From assembly GCA_963970005.1 (NCBI GenBank), contig CAXAMN010014136.1, positions 95,719 to 159,718 on the forward strand: a DNA stretch of 64,000 nucleotides, read 5' to 3'. The notes below the pieces were generated by a model. The model was not told the origin of the DNA, did not search any database, and saw only the letters and a list, made by a program, of their open reading frames with translations. A program made the position numbers and the translations under genes. Every line of letters begins with the position of its first letter. Positions within the stretch are counted from its first letter, which is position 1. The stretch is from Durusdinium trenchii. Lineage: Eukaryota > Sar > Dinophyceae > Suessiales > Symbiodiniaceae. Shown here piece by piece: positions 1-12,400 of this stretch.

Positions 1-110
1 GCAGCCAACGCTTCGTGTTTTGGTCGGGGGAGTTGTGACGGGTGTGGAACACCTCACAGGTGGAGAAGTACGGTGGAGTCCAATGGAGTGAGCGAGCAAA
101 GGGACGCGAC

Positions 111-205
111 GTGAACGGAGCGGGCATCGCGACTCGAACGGAGCAATCGGACGCTACTAGGGGCTCCTGGCCTTACTACTAGTAACAAGAAAGCTGGCTA
201 CTAAC
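111..205. repeat. CTACTAG dispersed repeat, copy A
   Basis: This copy shares the strings 'ggagcaatcggacgctac', 'ggggctcctggccttac' and 'ctagtaacaag' with copies near 1.77-1.90 kb and 12.12-12.24 kb. The copies differ by small insertions, as expected of an old dispersed family. It has no coding potential. Confidence 0.6.
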
Positions 206-770
206 CCTTTTTTTGGGGGGGTCATTGTACGTGAACCATGTGCGGCAACATCGATTCCTTGTGGAATTCAGCAAGGGGCTCAGGTCGGGTGGCTGTTAGC
301 ATGTTTGTCTAGCTGAGGGTGCTCATATACCCGAAGTTCCTGGGGACGCCTGAGAATGTGTGGAGCCAATCCAACAGACGCCCTGGATGGACCAAAGTAG
401 CTACATTCGTGTTCCCAAAACTCATCATGCACTTACACAAATTGTGCACCAATTGTGTGTTGGGCCTGTGTTGGGAACTCATTTCTACATGCGATTTTTC
501 ATTCTAGGTTCCAGACCAAGGGTTGAGTGGACCCGAGGCCGCCGATTGGGTCCTTCCAGCACACCATTGGTTCTTTTTGGTCCCAGTCAGATGGCCCTTA
601 GTTGGCTTTGCGCTGGGTTGCCCGAAGTACGCTGCTATGACACCCCCCGCTTCCAACTCATCCGAACTGCACACTCCGGGCAGGGTTGTTGAGTCAATCG
701 TAGTAGCGCGAACGAACAGACCGACCCTACCTCCACTGAAATAAATGTGATAGGTTTTCCTTTGTTTGCA
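206..770. other. No supported gene
   Basis: Open frames here are short, overlap on both strands and show no family motif or convincing splice context. I see nothing else in this stretch. Confidence 0.5.
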
Positions 771-774
771 TGTT

Positions 775-872
775 TCTGTCTCAATCTCTCTCTGTCTGTC
801 TGTCTGCCTGGCTGGCTGTCTTTCCGTCCGTCCGTCCATCCGTCCGTCTGCCTGTCTCTCTGTGTATCTTTT
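775..872. repeat. TCTG/TCCG tetranucleotide microsatellite
   Basis: This is a pyrimidine-rich run of TCTG, CCTG, TCCG and TCCA units, for example 'tctgtctgtctgcctg' followed by 'tccgtccgtccatccgtccg'. It creates low-complexity open frames on both strands (Cys/Leu/Ser-rich on +, Arg/Asp-rich on -) that should not be annotated as genes. Confidence 0.85.
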
Positions 873-1769
873 TCGCCTCCTTTCGCTGCTCCTACCTTGC
901 AAGTGGAATCTCTTCCATACAAGATCTCGGTTGCAAATCTTGACCAAGCTGAGGGACGACCATGAAGAGCTTTGCGGTTTTCTCGGCTTCACGGTGTCCC
1001 TTGGGCTACATCTTGCGCGGCTCGTTTTGGCCATTTCTCCTGGATTCAGGGGACTTCTTTCGGGTGGAAGGGCGTCAAGAGTGCCGTGTTTGGTTCAGGG
1101 AGTTGCCCCCACAAACACATGGGACTCATTGGTGATGGCCATTGACCGACTGAAGCTGGGGGTATTTTGACAGGCCGAACTGTGTGCTTCGACCTCGACC
1201 ACGCCCCGCATAAAAGCGCAGGGTGCCACATTGACCAGTTGTGGGCAGAGGTCGGTTCCATACCGTGCAGGACGGTTGGACAGTACCGCTTGGAGGGGTG
1301 CGTTTGGGTCGCCTCAGAGGCGGACGCCTTCGGGTTGGACCAAGGTGGGAGGCAGGAGGCAAGGCCGAGAGTTCCGAGGAACTTAATGTTGACTCTTGAT
1401 CAAGCAACTGAGGAGGTTTTACCATCCTGCGGTTTGTTCATCAAGAGTGTGCATTTATATAGACCCGCCGCACGGAAGAGTCAGCCGTGAGGCCGCCGGC
1501 AACTCGCAGCTCAAGCCCCGCGGCCGGGTCCACAGAAACCGTCAATGGCAGGGTTTACCAGTCATCTACATTCATCCACTGAACCAGGCAGTGGCAGTGG
1601 AGGCCCGCAATGATCCGTATGTTCCACAATTAATCATCGTAATTGGAACTTCTTATCGTTGAATTGGGCTCACGTCTACGTGGCCGGATTTTGCCGGACA
1701 GGCAAACCCAAATGTTGGGACAAGTTGGTGGGTCTTAGGGACCAGAACAGGTTAATAATGTTAATATAA

Positions 1770-1900
1770 GCTACTAGGAACAAGGTGCATCGCTTCTAGT
1801 AACAAGTGCCTTACNNNNNNNNNNGAAGCTACTAGGAACAAGTGCATCGCTTCTAGTAACAAGTGCCTTACTGGTAGTAACAAGAAGCTACTAGAACCTC
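1770..1900. repeat. CTACTAG repeat pair flanking a 10-N gap
   Basis: Two nearly identical copies of 'gctactaggaacaag', 'tgcatcgcttctagtaac' and 'aagtgccttac' lie on each side of the N run at 1815-1824. The right copy continues into another 'ctggtagtaacaagaagctactag'. The gap therefore probably hides a tandem array that the assembler collapsed. Confidence 0.75.
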
Positions 1901-4900
1901 AGCGGTTTCGGCGTTCCCGAACTCTGCAGCCGAGGTGGAGCAAGTCCGCTGGCTCGAGAAGTCAGGACCTGATCCGCCGGTCGCCGGGGTTTCGAGGTCG
2001 GTTTGAGTCTTCCTTGGAACCAGCTTACCAGCTGCCAGGTGCGTATTTAGAGTGGTAAGATGTGGTAAGTGTGCGTGCACTATAGATTGCAGAGTCACAG
2101 CATCTTTCAGGTCTAACGGAGAAAAGATCAACTAACATGTGGTGGAAAGAAACATGTCCAGAAAAGTCGTCATCCAGTTCTGACACTTCATCTAATCTCA
2201 CCGCCAAGGTCTTCGATCCCTAGCTTTGGCCTCAATGCCCGAGGCGCGGCAAACCTCAGTGAGTCGCCAGGGGGTGCCGGTTTTCGGATGTTTTCGGGGT
2301 CTAAGACTAAGACCATGGTGACAATGAGTGGGTCGGTGGTCTTGTCTTGTCGGTGATTTTTTTTGGTGTGTGGCTGTGTGGCGTGACTCGTTACACCTCG
2401 CATCCTAGGTCTCCTTGTTCGAGGATTGTTGGACGGAACAGGTCACTGTGTAGGTAACATGGTAGTTGGCACTTGAGGGTGAGTGTTCATGGGTACCTCA
2501 CGCCCATTTTGGCTCAAGTGAGGTAACCACCCTACATCTGAACACCCGCCCACCCTGGTTGACCCAAGTTCAGACACGACCCGGTTGACACTGGGCGTTG
2601 CCAATCTCCCACCTTTGTGCACAAATGGCATAGGTATCAAAAACAATACAACGAACATTAAAAAAGTAAAACGATGATCAAAATAAAAATAAAAAACGAA
2701 AAAAGAACAAATATTCCTTGATACGCCTCTTCTGCTGCTCTCCTGGCCCTGTTGGGGAAAAAGAGATTGGATTGGAGGTTTTGTCTGGCTGGCAACCGAA
2801 CCAGCAGCTGCCCCTAGGAAAATTATGTCAACCTGAGGGTGGAGGGTGGAAACTGATGGACACACGGAATGTTGGCCCTAACAACCCTAATAGGTCTCAA
2901 TCGGTGACCTGTTGGAGGATGTTGGTCAAAAGGGCTGAACCACCCCCGGTCGGTGCGGAAGAGCCATCTCTTGGATGACCAGCTGCCCGCCTGAGTTGTG
3001 GGGGTTTGGCGAATCCGACCCACCAAGGAGAGGTCTTGGCGTGGAATTCGGCCATGGCCCAGTTGACTTGGCCTCGGGTGTTTGGGGAAGGGAGTCGGCG
3101 CACAGCGGCGCACACAATGGGTCGTGGGGAGAGACGAACTCGCAGGTCATGCAGACGATGGGCAGGTTGGAGTGTCAGGGTCTGACGTAGGGCGCCACGG
3201 GCAGGTTGGGTTCGACCCTCATAGGACTGGTCATCCCTTTCACACGGAGTCTATCAGATATCGGAGTCTATCTGAGAAACCATCCCCTCCCGGTGCGAGA
3301 AACACCGTCCAGATAGAGTCGAGGTCAGCCCTCAACGGTGGACGAGCCGCGGCACCACGAGCTTTGTTTGGCCTCAAGCTGGTAGTGCAAGTCAGCTTGG
3401 AGCTCCTGAGGCTCTAATGCAGACTCTTCAGGATGAACATAACGATAGCCCCCCCATACAGATCCATACAGTATATAATCCAAATGGGGTGGTCTTATGA
3501 ATCAAGGGTCAACATTTTAGGTTTTGACCAATGGGTTCACCTGCGTCTCTGCCCCTGTCAAAACAGTGGGGCTTGCATTGCACGTGGCGGGCCCGAGCCC
3601 TGTCCTGGGGCCAGTGCAAGCAGCGCAAAGAAGCACAAGCAGTGCAGCGCAAAGAGGAGCCCGTTTTGGGAAGTTGTGACTTCCAAGTGCACATCAAGGT
3701 GTTTCCCCACTCCCCACCATGCTAGAATCAGCACCGACCAATCAGTTGAGCCCATCAGCTCATACGGAGAAGCAGTGATGAGATGTGACCCGCTTCTGTG
3801 ACCGTGACCAATGGCGTGCGCGGTGCTTCCCATCTGCGCGCTCTGCGTGCTAGGTGCCACCTGGACGGGAAGGGAGGGGGGGGGGCGGAGGGCGGATGCG
3901 CGGACAAGATGTCGGAGATGTCTGGAGATGCAATTGGTCATGGACGACCACAGGACAGCACGACCAGACGGAGGAGGACCATTGGTCATGTCAACCGTCC
4001 AGTACGCAGTGGATTCCTTGACCCCACACCGAAGTCGGAGTCTGAAGATGTTTGTGAAATCTCGATCACCCAAAGGCTCACTAGAATTGGACCTCTTTGC
4101 ATCTCTCAGAGCTGTGGTCCGACCAAAAAGATGCGACTATGAGTTGGTTTCTCACGTGTGGAAGACCTGGAGGGAAAACACAGTTTCTTTCTTCTCACAG
4201 TTTGCTTGACTTGAGAAGATCTGATTGGACCGTCCGGCAGTTTGGCGTTTTGGCTCGATGTCTGGACAAAGACAGAGCACCAAGAAGCACTAAGTCACGG
4301 TTTCAGCCCGGTGCGCAGAAGCAGGGGTTAAATTGTTTGGCACCAGATTCTTCTCCCTTGAATTGTGCCCTTGCAGTTTTTGTTGATCACAGTCATCTGA
4401 TGTCATCTGCAACCCTGCAACTCTGTCACCTTTGAAGCGAGAGACCTTCGCTGCACAAAAGCCACAAGCTGAGCATGAGAAACCACTAAGAAGTGAGCTT
4501 GAGGTACATCACGTTCTTTTTCCAGGCCATGTCGCCAGTCATAGGTGGTGAACTGCCAGAAGATTCGTTGTGCCGGGACCAGTCGGGCGATTGCGCGAGC
4601 GCGCCGGAAGCGAACCGCTTGCTCCATGCCACGGTGGAGGAGTGAGGTCAGGGCCACCCGGTGCGTGTTGGCGCGATTCCGGCGATTCTGCGACTCAGGC
4701 GCTCCTGTTCCCAAGGTTTGGGGACCATACTTGTGCCTTGATGGTGTATATGATGCAGTTTGATGGAGCATGCCCTAATTGCATTTTGCTGAAATTGTGG
4801 AGCTGCATGCAAGGACACACAGTTGGTGGGAAGTTTTGTGCCTTACCTCCCTTGCCTTTTCAAAGCAGAAACGTGAGTTGGGTGAGAATCTGTTCGTTAG

Positions 4901-5002
4901 CGGAACTGTATGTGGCGCGGGGGTAGGTCGAAAGGGGCCTAGTCTGGTAGGGCTTTGAATCAACGGTCGAGCCGAGCCATGTGTGCTCAGCCCATCGCCG
5001 AG
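1901..5002. other. Non-coding stretch with no supported gene
   Basis: Apart from the spliced-leader match at 2504-2518 I see no exon with both a plausible acceptor and donor. Open frames at 2718-3417 and 3558-4435 overlap on both strands without motifs. The high-GC block at 4570-4700 could hide an exon, but neither strand is clearly preferred. Confidence 0.4.
2504..2518 (+). other. Relict spliced-leader sequence (15-nt match)
   Basis: The 15 bases 'ccattttggctcaag' are identical to the 3' end of the conserved 22-nt dinoflagellate spliced leader (known consensus: D, CCGTAGCCATTTTGGCTCAAG). The bases upstream do not match. The following bases, 'tgaggtaacc', are not a clear SL-RNA donor context, so this looks like the 5' end of an old reinserted mRNA rather than an SL RNA gene. 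No coding sequence follows that I recognise. Confidence 0.55.
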
Positions 5003-5096
5003 GCATGGAAGATGGGCTGCTGCGGACCTTCCACCTGGGGCTCTCAGATGCGAACGTGGCGCGCCGGCGCCAGGCCACCGCAGGGCCGGGGCTGAG
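5003..5096 (+). CDS. Candidate exon, possible N-terminal exon of the 6.5-33.8 kb gene
   Basis: After an AG|G acceptor the frame has a Met at 5005 and reads MEDGLLRTFHLGLSDANVA and then an Arg-rich run. It ends at a possible GC donor (phase 2). It is GC-rich like the later exons. The next exon found begins in phase 0, so at least one linking exon is missing. Function unknown; this could also be a chance open frame. Confidence 0.3.
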
Positions 5097-6466
5097 GCAG
5101 ATCTAGCTACCTAGAGCCTGAGTGATCTCTATTGTGGGCCACAAATGACCCCAAATATGGTCTTCATATGTCTTCATTATCCTGTCAAAACAGAGGTCGC
5201 ATCCATAGCTATGCGTAGAGTAGGCCAGTGGTTTCGGTCAATCTTTCGTGTCTCCGTTTTAATGTACACCACAGCTCCGGGCTTTGTGACAAGCCGTGGC
5301 ATACGCTAGGGTTGTTGGGTGGGTTTAGCTTTTTTCTCGCCCAGCACCTGAACTACATCTATACACAGTTTTGTTTGTTTCTTTCTTGCGGCCCCGATAG
5401 CGATGAACCGCTTATCCCACGCGCACACTATATGATGCGAACGATCTGAATGCCCCAAGCCACGAAGAAAGCTAGGCAATGAAGGATGCCTATATAGGTA
5501 AAACAGGTAGTGCATGACTGCGGACTGAAGCACGTCCCACGTCTCACGAGATCATCCCAGCTGAAGCTTGGTCAAGCTTGGTGACATCGCCCCTGCATTG
5601 TATATAGTTCAAAACGGAAGAAAGAGGCCGACTCTCGGCCCCCCTTATGAGTCCAAGGCTAAAAGAACGCACAAAATGACACCAGCTAATGACGGTTCAA
5701 TGTAGATGGCACAAACTACTGGGGCAATGGAAATTGTGATCTGACTGACAGGTTCACAAATACTGATAATTGAGGGATGACAAGCACTATACATAAGACA
5801 GAGCATGCGAAGTGCACACCATCGGCCAGCGGATCCACCTTGAGAAGACCGTTCTAAGATCTTTGAAGGGCATGTCCTAAAACGGGAGGGCATTCAAAGG
5901 TTTGGGACAAAGAGGAAGTGGCCACAACTATATAGAGCAGTTGTTTTCCTCCCGCTTCTTTCTGTCGACGTGTGTGTTCGGAGCCATTTTTTTGCGTCGT
6001 TCTATGTGTTCATTATAGAATATGATCGAGTTATGATGAGATTATACATGTTTGATACGCATTTGGATTTGAACGCCCACCGGTGTGGACGCTCCAGGTC
6101 GCCCAGGCTGCGCGGACCGAGGACCGAGGCAGCCTGGGCTATGGAGATCGAGGCGTGGTGGAGGCGTGGTCCACGGCCGTGGTGTGAGAGAGTGTGGAGA
6201 ACAGTTCAGGCCAAACCTGGATGAAGTCTGTATGATGGTTCCTGCTTTTCTTAGCCGAGGAGGAAAAGACCTGAGTGTTTCGACTGTTGGATGTTTCCGG
6301 TGTAAGGCCGGAACCCCTTCTGCACCATAGCCACAGGAACCCATGAAGAATGCAGATCTGGGTGGTGCTCTTGAATCCAACACGGCTGTACCCCTCCTTG
6401 GGACGCGTGGGTTGGAGGTCCACAAACACCACCAAGGGGGCCTTTGGTGCTCGCCTTTGGTGCTAG

Positions 6467-9400
6467 GTGCCTTGGTCGCAGATGGAGGCTCTCCTTGAGG
6501 CAGACGTGGCGCTGCTGCGGTCTCAACTGGATGCCTTGCCCATTTGGGACCCCGAGCTGCACACGCGCCTGAGGCGGGTGCGTGATTCGTGTGGATTCGT
6601 GTGGATTTGTTGGGTGGGTTGGGGTTTCACCGTGGTTTTGGGTGGTCCATCCAATGTTTGATATCACATTCTTTTGGAGAAAAGTGGCTCCATGTAAACG
6701 ATCCTAATGACTGTAACTGGCAAGTTCGCTGCCACCTTTTTGGAGTTGGCACTGGCTACTGAAGGTGAGGCTGGTATAGAGCCGCAAGCCTCAGAGCTCC
6801 ATTTCTTGCAGCCCACTGCTTCCCAAGCCTGGAATCGGACGCAGGTGATTCAAGTGTTTGAGGGAACTGGGAACCATTAGGGAGTTATTGTTGGTGAAGG
6901 TTGGTGGGCAGTGGGTCGAGGAAATACTAGATACTGTACAAGTCCAAGTTCACTTTGTTCGCCACTAGGAGGTTTCGACAGATAGGCCCCGTCATTTGGT
7001 TGGAAAGGATTTGGTTGGCAGCACTCCTGGTCACGGCTGTGCCCCAGGTTGGTGATTTTAGGCAGACCATTTAGGTAAGCTGGAGCAGATCGCGGTCACG
7101 GTCTGATGAGGAGAGGGAGAGAGGGAGAGACTGAGGAACATCGGAACATCTGGTGATCGCAGGCTTCACTAGTCACCAGCCACTCACCACAGACAGCCTC
7201 GTCGATCTCTGAGATCAACGAACGACCCGAGCGCGCCACTTCGAGAGGCGCTGGGCTTCGGCGGATGGTGCTCGGGACCTAGAGGCCGGTGAGAGGTATC
7301 GCTTTGAGGCTGGGCATGGAGCTTTGGGGGAATCGGCCCGGGGGACGGCATGGTGCGCGCTTGGTTGGTAGGTAGGTCTATTTGCTGCAGCCTGTTTGCG
7401 CGGATGTGGCTGTTGCAGGTTTTAACACATTTTCTGACCTTGTGTTTTGGATGCCCCACCCTCTGCCACCCTACGGCACCCTTAGGGATGGCGGCTGAGC
7501 GCCCCTACGGATCCTTCAGGGTCAAGTGCGGGCAGTTGGTCTTCGCATACCGCTTCTAGGAGAAAAGGTATTGTGCTCTCGCGGTTTATGTAGATGATGG
7601 AGGTGAACCCCTCGAAATCTCAGAGAGGCCCTCATGCTGTTAAGGAACATGACAGCAATCCAAGCCACAAACCTTTGCAGAGTAGAATGGCTCCCCCCAA
7701 ACAAAGGAGATCAAAAAAGGTGAATCTCTTTACTTGGTGATCTATGTCTTCATGAGGGCCCCCCCCGCAAATCCCAAGAGAAACGTCAGATCTCGTCTCA
7801 GGTCGCACCAGAAGGTGGGGCCTTGGAGTGCAGTGGCACCGTCTCGGGCGAGTCCTTGGCATTGCTGACCGGTGAGGCACGCGTCGAGCCTCCGCGTGCC
7901 GCACGCTGCGGGCGTTCTGGTGCCGTCCGGGTTGGGCTCGAGGTCGGTGGGTCGCCACAAACAATGACAACCAAGGCCGCTGCGTCAACGCAACATCCAC
8001 CGTAAATTTCTGTTGTGACACTTGTGAAGATTGGAATGAACACATGGCATTGAAGTTGGAGGACACGTTTCACATATCATGCAATGACAGTATATACATA
8101 CTGTATATATATATATATGTCTATCCATATTTCCACCAAACTGGGCCACTCGCAAAGCTTCAGGGTGTGAGCTCAAGGCGGTGTGAACCTGTCCGAAGAT
8201 ATGCCATGTGTAGAGGGATCATATCTGCGGTATTTGCCGCATATGCCCTAAAGTCGTTGGCACTGCAGCGCAGGCCCCGAGCCGGTCTTCCACTTCGGCC
8301 TGGGTGTCTCGGAAGAAGTTCTGATTGGCGGGGTTCGATGGGTGTTTCTCTTCAGCCAACTGAAACCATTTGAGAAAGTCTGAGGGTCTATCCACATGGA
8401 ACTAGCAAACATGGTTTCTGTATTGTTTTTCCATCCAAACGGGCATGGGACATGGGCAAAACTAAAGTTTGTGCCGGGGACCCAAGTCACAAATCACCCA
8501 TCAAGAGTAAAAGTACCTGGACGAAATCTAATTCACCTTGTGTAAAAAACAAAATCTTCGGGAGCATGAGCCAAAAACATCTACCTCGCCTGTCCCAGCT
8601 ATATACTGGGTGAAAATGTTTCATTCAAAAAATAAACTTTGTCGACGTGTGGAATAACACTCTTTTTCGACGGCTTGGCCCCGGTCGAGGTGTGGGTCTA
8701 TCGCTTCACTTCGGCGGCCACAGCCGCTGCGCAGCTCTGCCACCATCCCACGCTGGCAGCCACGGCCAGTCAGTTGCGGGCGGCCGTGGTGTGCAGGAGA
8801 GCTGGCAACCGCACAGCTGAGTGCTGGCGACGGCGGTCTTTTGGTGTGCGGGAGGTGGCTTGAAGGTGTGGTAAAGACGACACGGCGAAATGACGACATA
8901 CATGTTTGGAGTGACAGAGCGATGTATTTGACCTCCCACGGGGGTCAGATATCCCTCGAGGAGAGGAAACATGTAGAAGAAGCCATGTTGAAAGAATCGA
9001 ACCAGGACGCCCAGAGAAAGCCAGCCTGAGAAACACCCATCCAGTGGAGGAAGTGCTGGTTTCCAACCTCCGTCCATTTACTTGGCATTCTGATGCTTTC
9101 TGGTTCGTGCCTAGTAGGCTTTTCGGTTTGTGTGCGTTGCATGGGCGCGCCTTCACTGGATGTTGCGGCACGCTTCTTCAGGACTCCAGAAATGGATGCC
9201 GTCGTGGGCATGCAGGCGCATGGCGAAATCGGTTGAGCGGTGGTGGCGATGCCGTCTGGATCTGAAGACAGTGGCGTCCTCACAAATCGACCCAGTGGCG
9301 TACAACTCATGGTTGTGTAGTGTCAAGCATTTACCGGTGAAGGGTGAGACCATATCGCTCCTGGGTCTGCGTTATTTTTTATTAACCACCATGACCACAA

Positions 9401-12400
9401 GACTCAACAGAGGCGTCAGCCAATCAGTCGCTGTGTGAGAATCCATGGGTAGAGGTACCCATCATGTTTCTTGATTGTGCGGGCTCTACTCCAGCCCATC
9501 TACTGCTGGCTGGCTTTTTCTTCTTGCTTCAGCCTCGATGAGAAACCGAGTGACCCCCTTTGGCAGAGAGGGCAACATGGGACCCCTTTCCCAACCCATG
9601 AATGTACCTGGTCGCCCTTTGACCGCTTGAACCCCTCATCTTCAGGGCCCTCGCCCTGCAGGTCTACTTGGCTGCAGCCTGGCGTGCCACATCCTCGACC
9701 CCTGCACCACCCACCAACACTCCATTGCCACTGGCCGCAGCCGCACGAGGGGAGAAGCGCTTGAGGCAGCTGGCGCTGGAAGTGATGGTGGCCGAGGTGC
9801 GGCGCCCAGAAGCGGAGGGGCTTGGTGTGGCTTTCTCCGGGCCCCGGATGTTGAGAACCGATGTGTGCTCCTGCAGAAGTGCGTCGTGGGCACGTTTCAT
9901 GTCAGAACCCTGTGGAGAAAGGGCCTTGTGTATGCTTTTTCGAATGCAGGCAGCCTCCAAGCTGGACCTTTTTGGGAAGCGTGAGATGTCACGTCCTCCA
10001 ACTGAGCTTTCAGCGCTACTGGGGCCAACCGGGGCCGGTGTTACCAAAACAACAAACAACAGGTGTAAAAAAGCCGCCCGTGTTGGGGTTCCTCGACCTG
10101 CTGGGCCCTTTGACCAGGCCGTGAAAAACGCCAGGCCTTGGACTTCTCCTCGCTGGCGGCCTTGCTGCGGGCGGAGCTGGCCTCGCTCGCGCAGGCGAGT
10201 GTGGTCCTTTTTCCCCGTTGTGGAGGGGGACGAAGGTTTGGGTCCGGGGCCTTCGGGAACCCAGTGGTGCGAATTCCGGGACCAGGCTCTCAGAAACGGT
10301 TCCACTGCAGCGCCGGCCGGGCCGCGCTTCGCGTGCCGGCTGGCGGACTTGGCTTGCCTGGATGAGGATGGGAAGGCCAGGGTCCGATGCAGGGACGGTG
10401 GACAGCATGTCTTTCCTGGATTTGTCGACTCGGGTGCTGCCTCGAAGCCATCATGTACATGCCAGTACCTGGTGCCTGGAACACCAACCAAAATCTAGTG
10501 ACTAGTCGCTTTAGATGTATTGATTGGCCATCAAACACCTAAATCTGACACCCATGGGCTGTCACAAAGGGCACTCCAGAAATTCCAAAGAGTCTCATGA
10601 AGACACCGAAGTGGTGCCAAAAAGTTGAGCGTTTGCGTCGTTCCTGGTGATTGTTTGCGGTGTGTTTTTGGTAGTCGTTTCAGGTGGTTCTAACGACGGC
10701 ATTGTGTTTCTTTCTAGTCGTTTACGTATGTCTATTTTGGCAAGGCGGTTTTTCCGGTGAGGTTTCGACACACACCAAAAAAACAGAACACCAACGCCCG
10801 GTGGCGTCTCAAAACTGATTAACGAAGATAGAAATACCAACAGAAGCACTTTCGGTCTTCCAGATGTTCACCTTACCTCTCATACTCTTGGGCTCAAGGT
10901 TTTGACCCACCGTTGTGCTTCGGTGGAAGAGAAGCACTAGGCACATTCTCCAGCGGTCTGCCCGGCATCCGCACAGATGCCGGGCAGTGTGTGGGAAAAA
11001 CGGGGGCCCCTCCTCGTTCACCCCCCGAGCTTCGCGGCCCGAAGCCAGGAAGACAGTGCCGTGGAAGAAGTCGTTGGGGTCGTTTCCCCCGTGGGAGGCC
11101 GACGTGAGGGACGGTCCGCGAGAGATCTGCCTCCTTCTGCGGCGATCGATGTATCGACGGACCTGATGCGGACAATCGAATTATCTACTGGCATCCGATC
11201 ATGACAAGCTTACAACATGAGAGAGATGTCAACGAAAAGTCTTCCGGTAGCTTTTCAGAGGTCGCTGGCTCCTGAAGAGCTACAACAGCTAAAGCCTCCA
11301 GCTCCAATGCCCAGTTCTCTCAACCAACCATCAGAAAGACCGGTCATGACTGAGTCTGTTTCGTTTTTGGTGAAAAGCCTCATCATGGAACACGCCGGTG
11401 CCAGTTTTGCACATGAAGGAACATGCTGCCACCCTGCCCAGGCCCTGCGACTCGGCATCCGAGGTACGCCCTCCATCCCGTTGTCCTCGCACCGCTCGGC
11501 CGGGTTCGCCCAGTGGGTGGGATGAGGGTCTGACCTCTGGAAAAGGACGAGTCCCATCAGGTTTTGTGGATTTCAGAGGGTAGGGGCTGTTTCAGAATCT
11601 GGAACAAGCTGTGCTCCGCTTGGCCTGAGTGAAGACGCCATACGCCGTCGTGGATAGGTATACGGCTACGGCTTGACTCGACCAAGTCCAAGTATTGAGC
11701 CATGCATAGGCAATAGCCATGTCCGTAGGGGCAACACATGTCCGTTTCGCCATTGTATGTCTCGCAAATGCAAGAAGGCATGGGCAATCGAGTCTTCACA
11801 TGTTATCGCATGTTCACCCTCAGTTCGCTCACCACCGCCTTGCCAAATCAAGAACGGTGAGCCTGGAGCGACCAGCCACGTTTGATCCTAAATCACCATG
11901 AGCAAAATAAGGGGCACCAGTTCGGAAGCCAGACCAGCCTTCACGGTGCGTTTCGCGAACCCTTTGCACATCTACAGAGTCTGACACATGGTTGGATTCA
12001 AATAAGACGCGGAGAAAACGCGCGCGCCAGGAGTTCTCAGATCCACCCAAGTGACCAGTGACCTTCTGTCTGCGTCTTTGAACTTCTGAAAGGTTTCGAA
12101 GGTTGGTCCGGGTGGCTGAGAAGCTACTAGGAACCAAGGGCATCGCTACGAACAGAGCGATCGGACGCGACGAACGGGGCTCCTGGCCTTACGACGAACG
12201 GAGCAAGGTTCGCTACTAGGAACAAAGGGACCCACCATTCCATGGGCCTTCGAAGGGTCCCGGGAACGCCCTCAGGAACGCCCATCCCGGAGGCGGTCCA
12301 GGCTGGCCCCGATGCAGTGGACGGAGAGGAGGAATCCGAAGATCAGTCGGGTATATGTAATTAGTAATTATATATATAGTATATAGGTTTCATAGACTCA

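Noticed and set aside
9664..10491. A 275-codon minus-strand frame opposite a 276-codon plus-strand frame
   Set aside because: Both are open because the region is GC-rich. The plus strand can be cut into phase-matched exons with good splice sites (9662-9826, 10135-10194, 10286-10397), so the long antisense frame is taken as a shadow.
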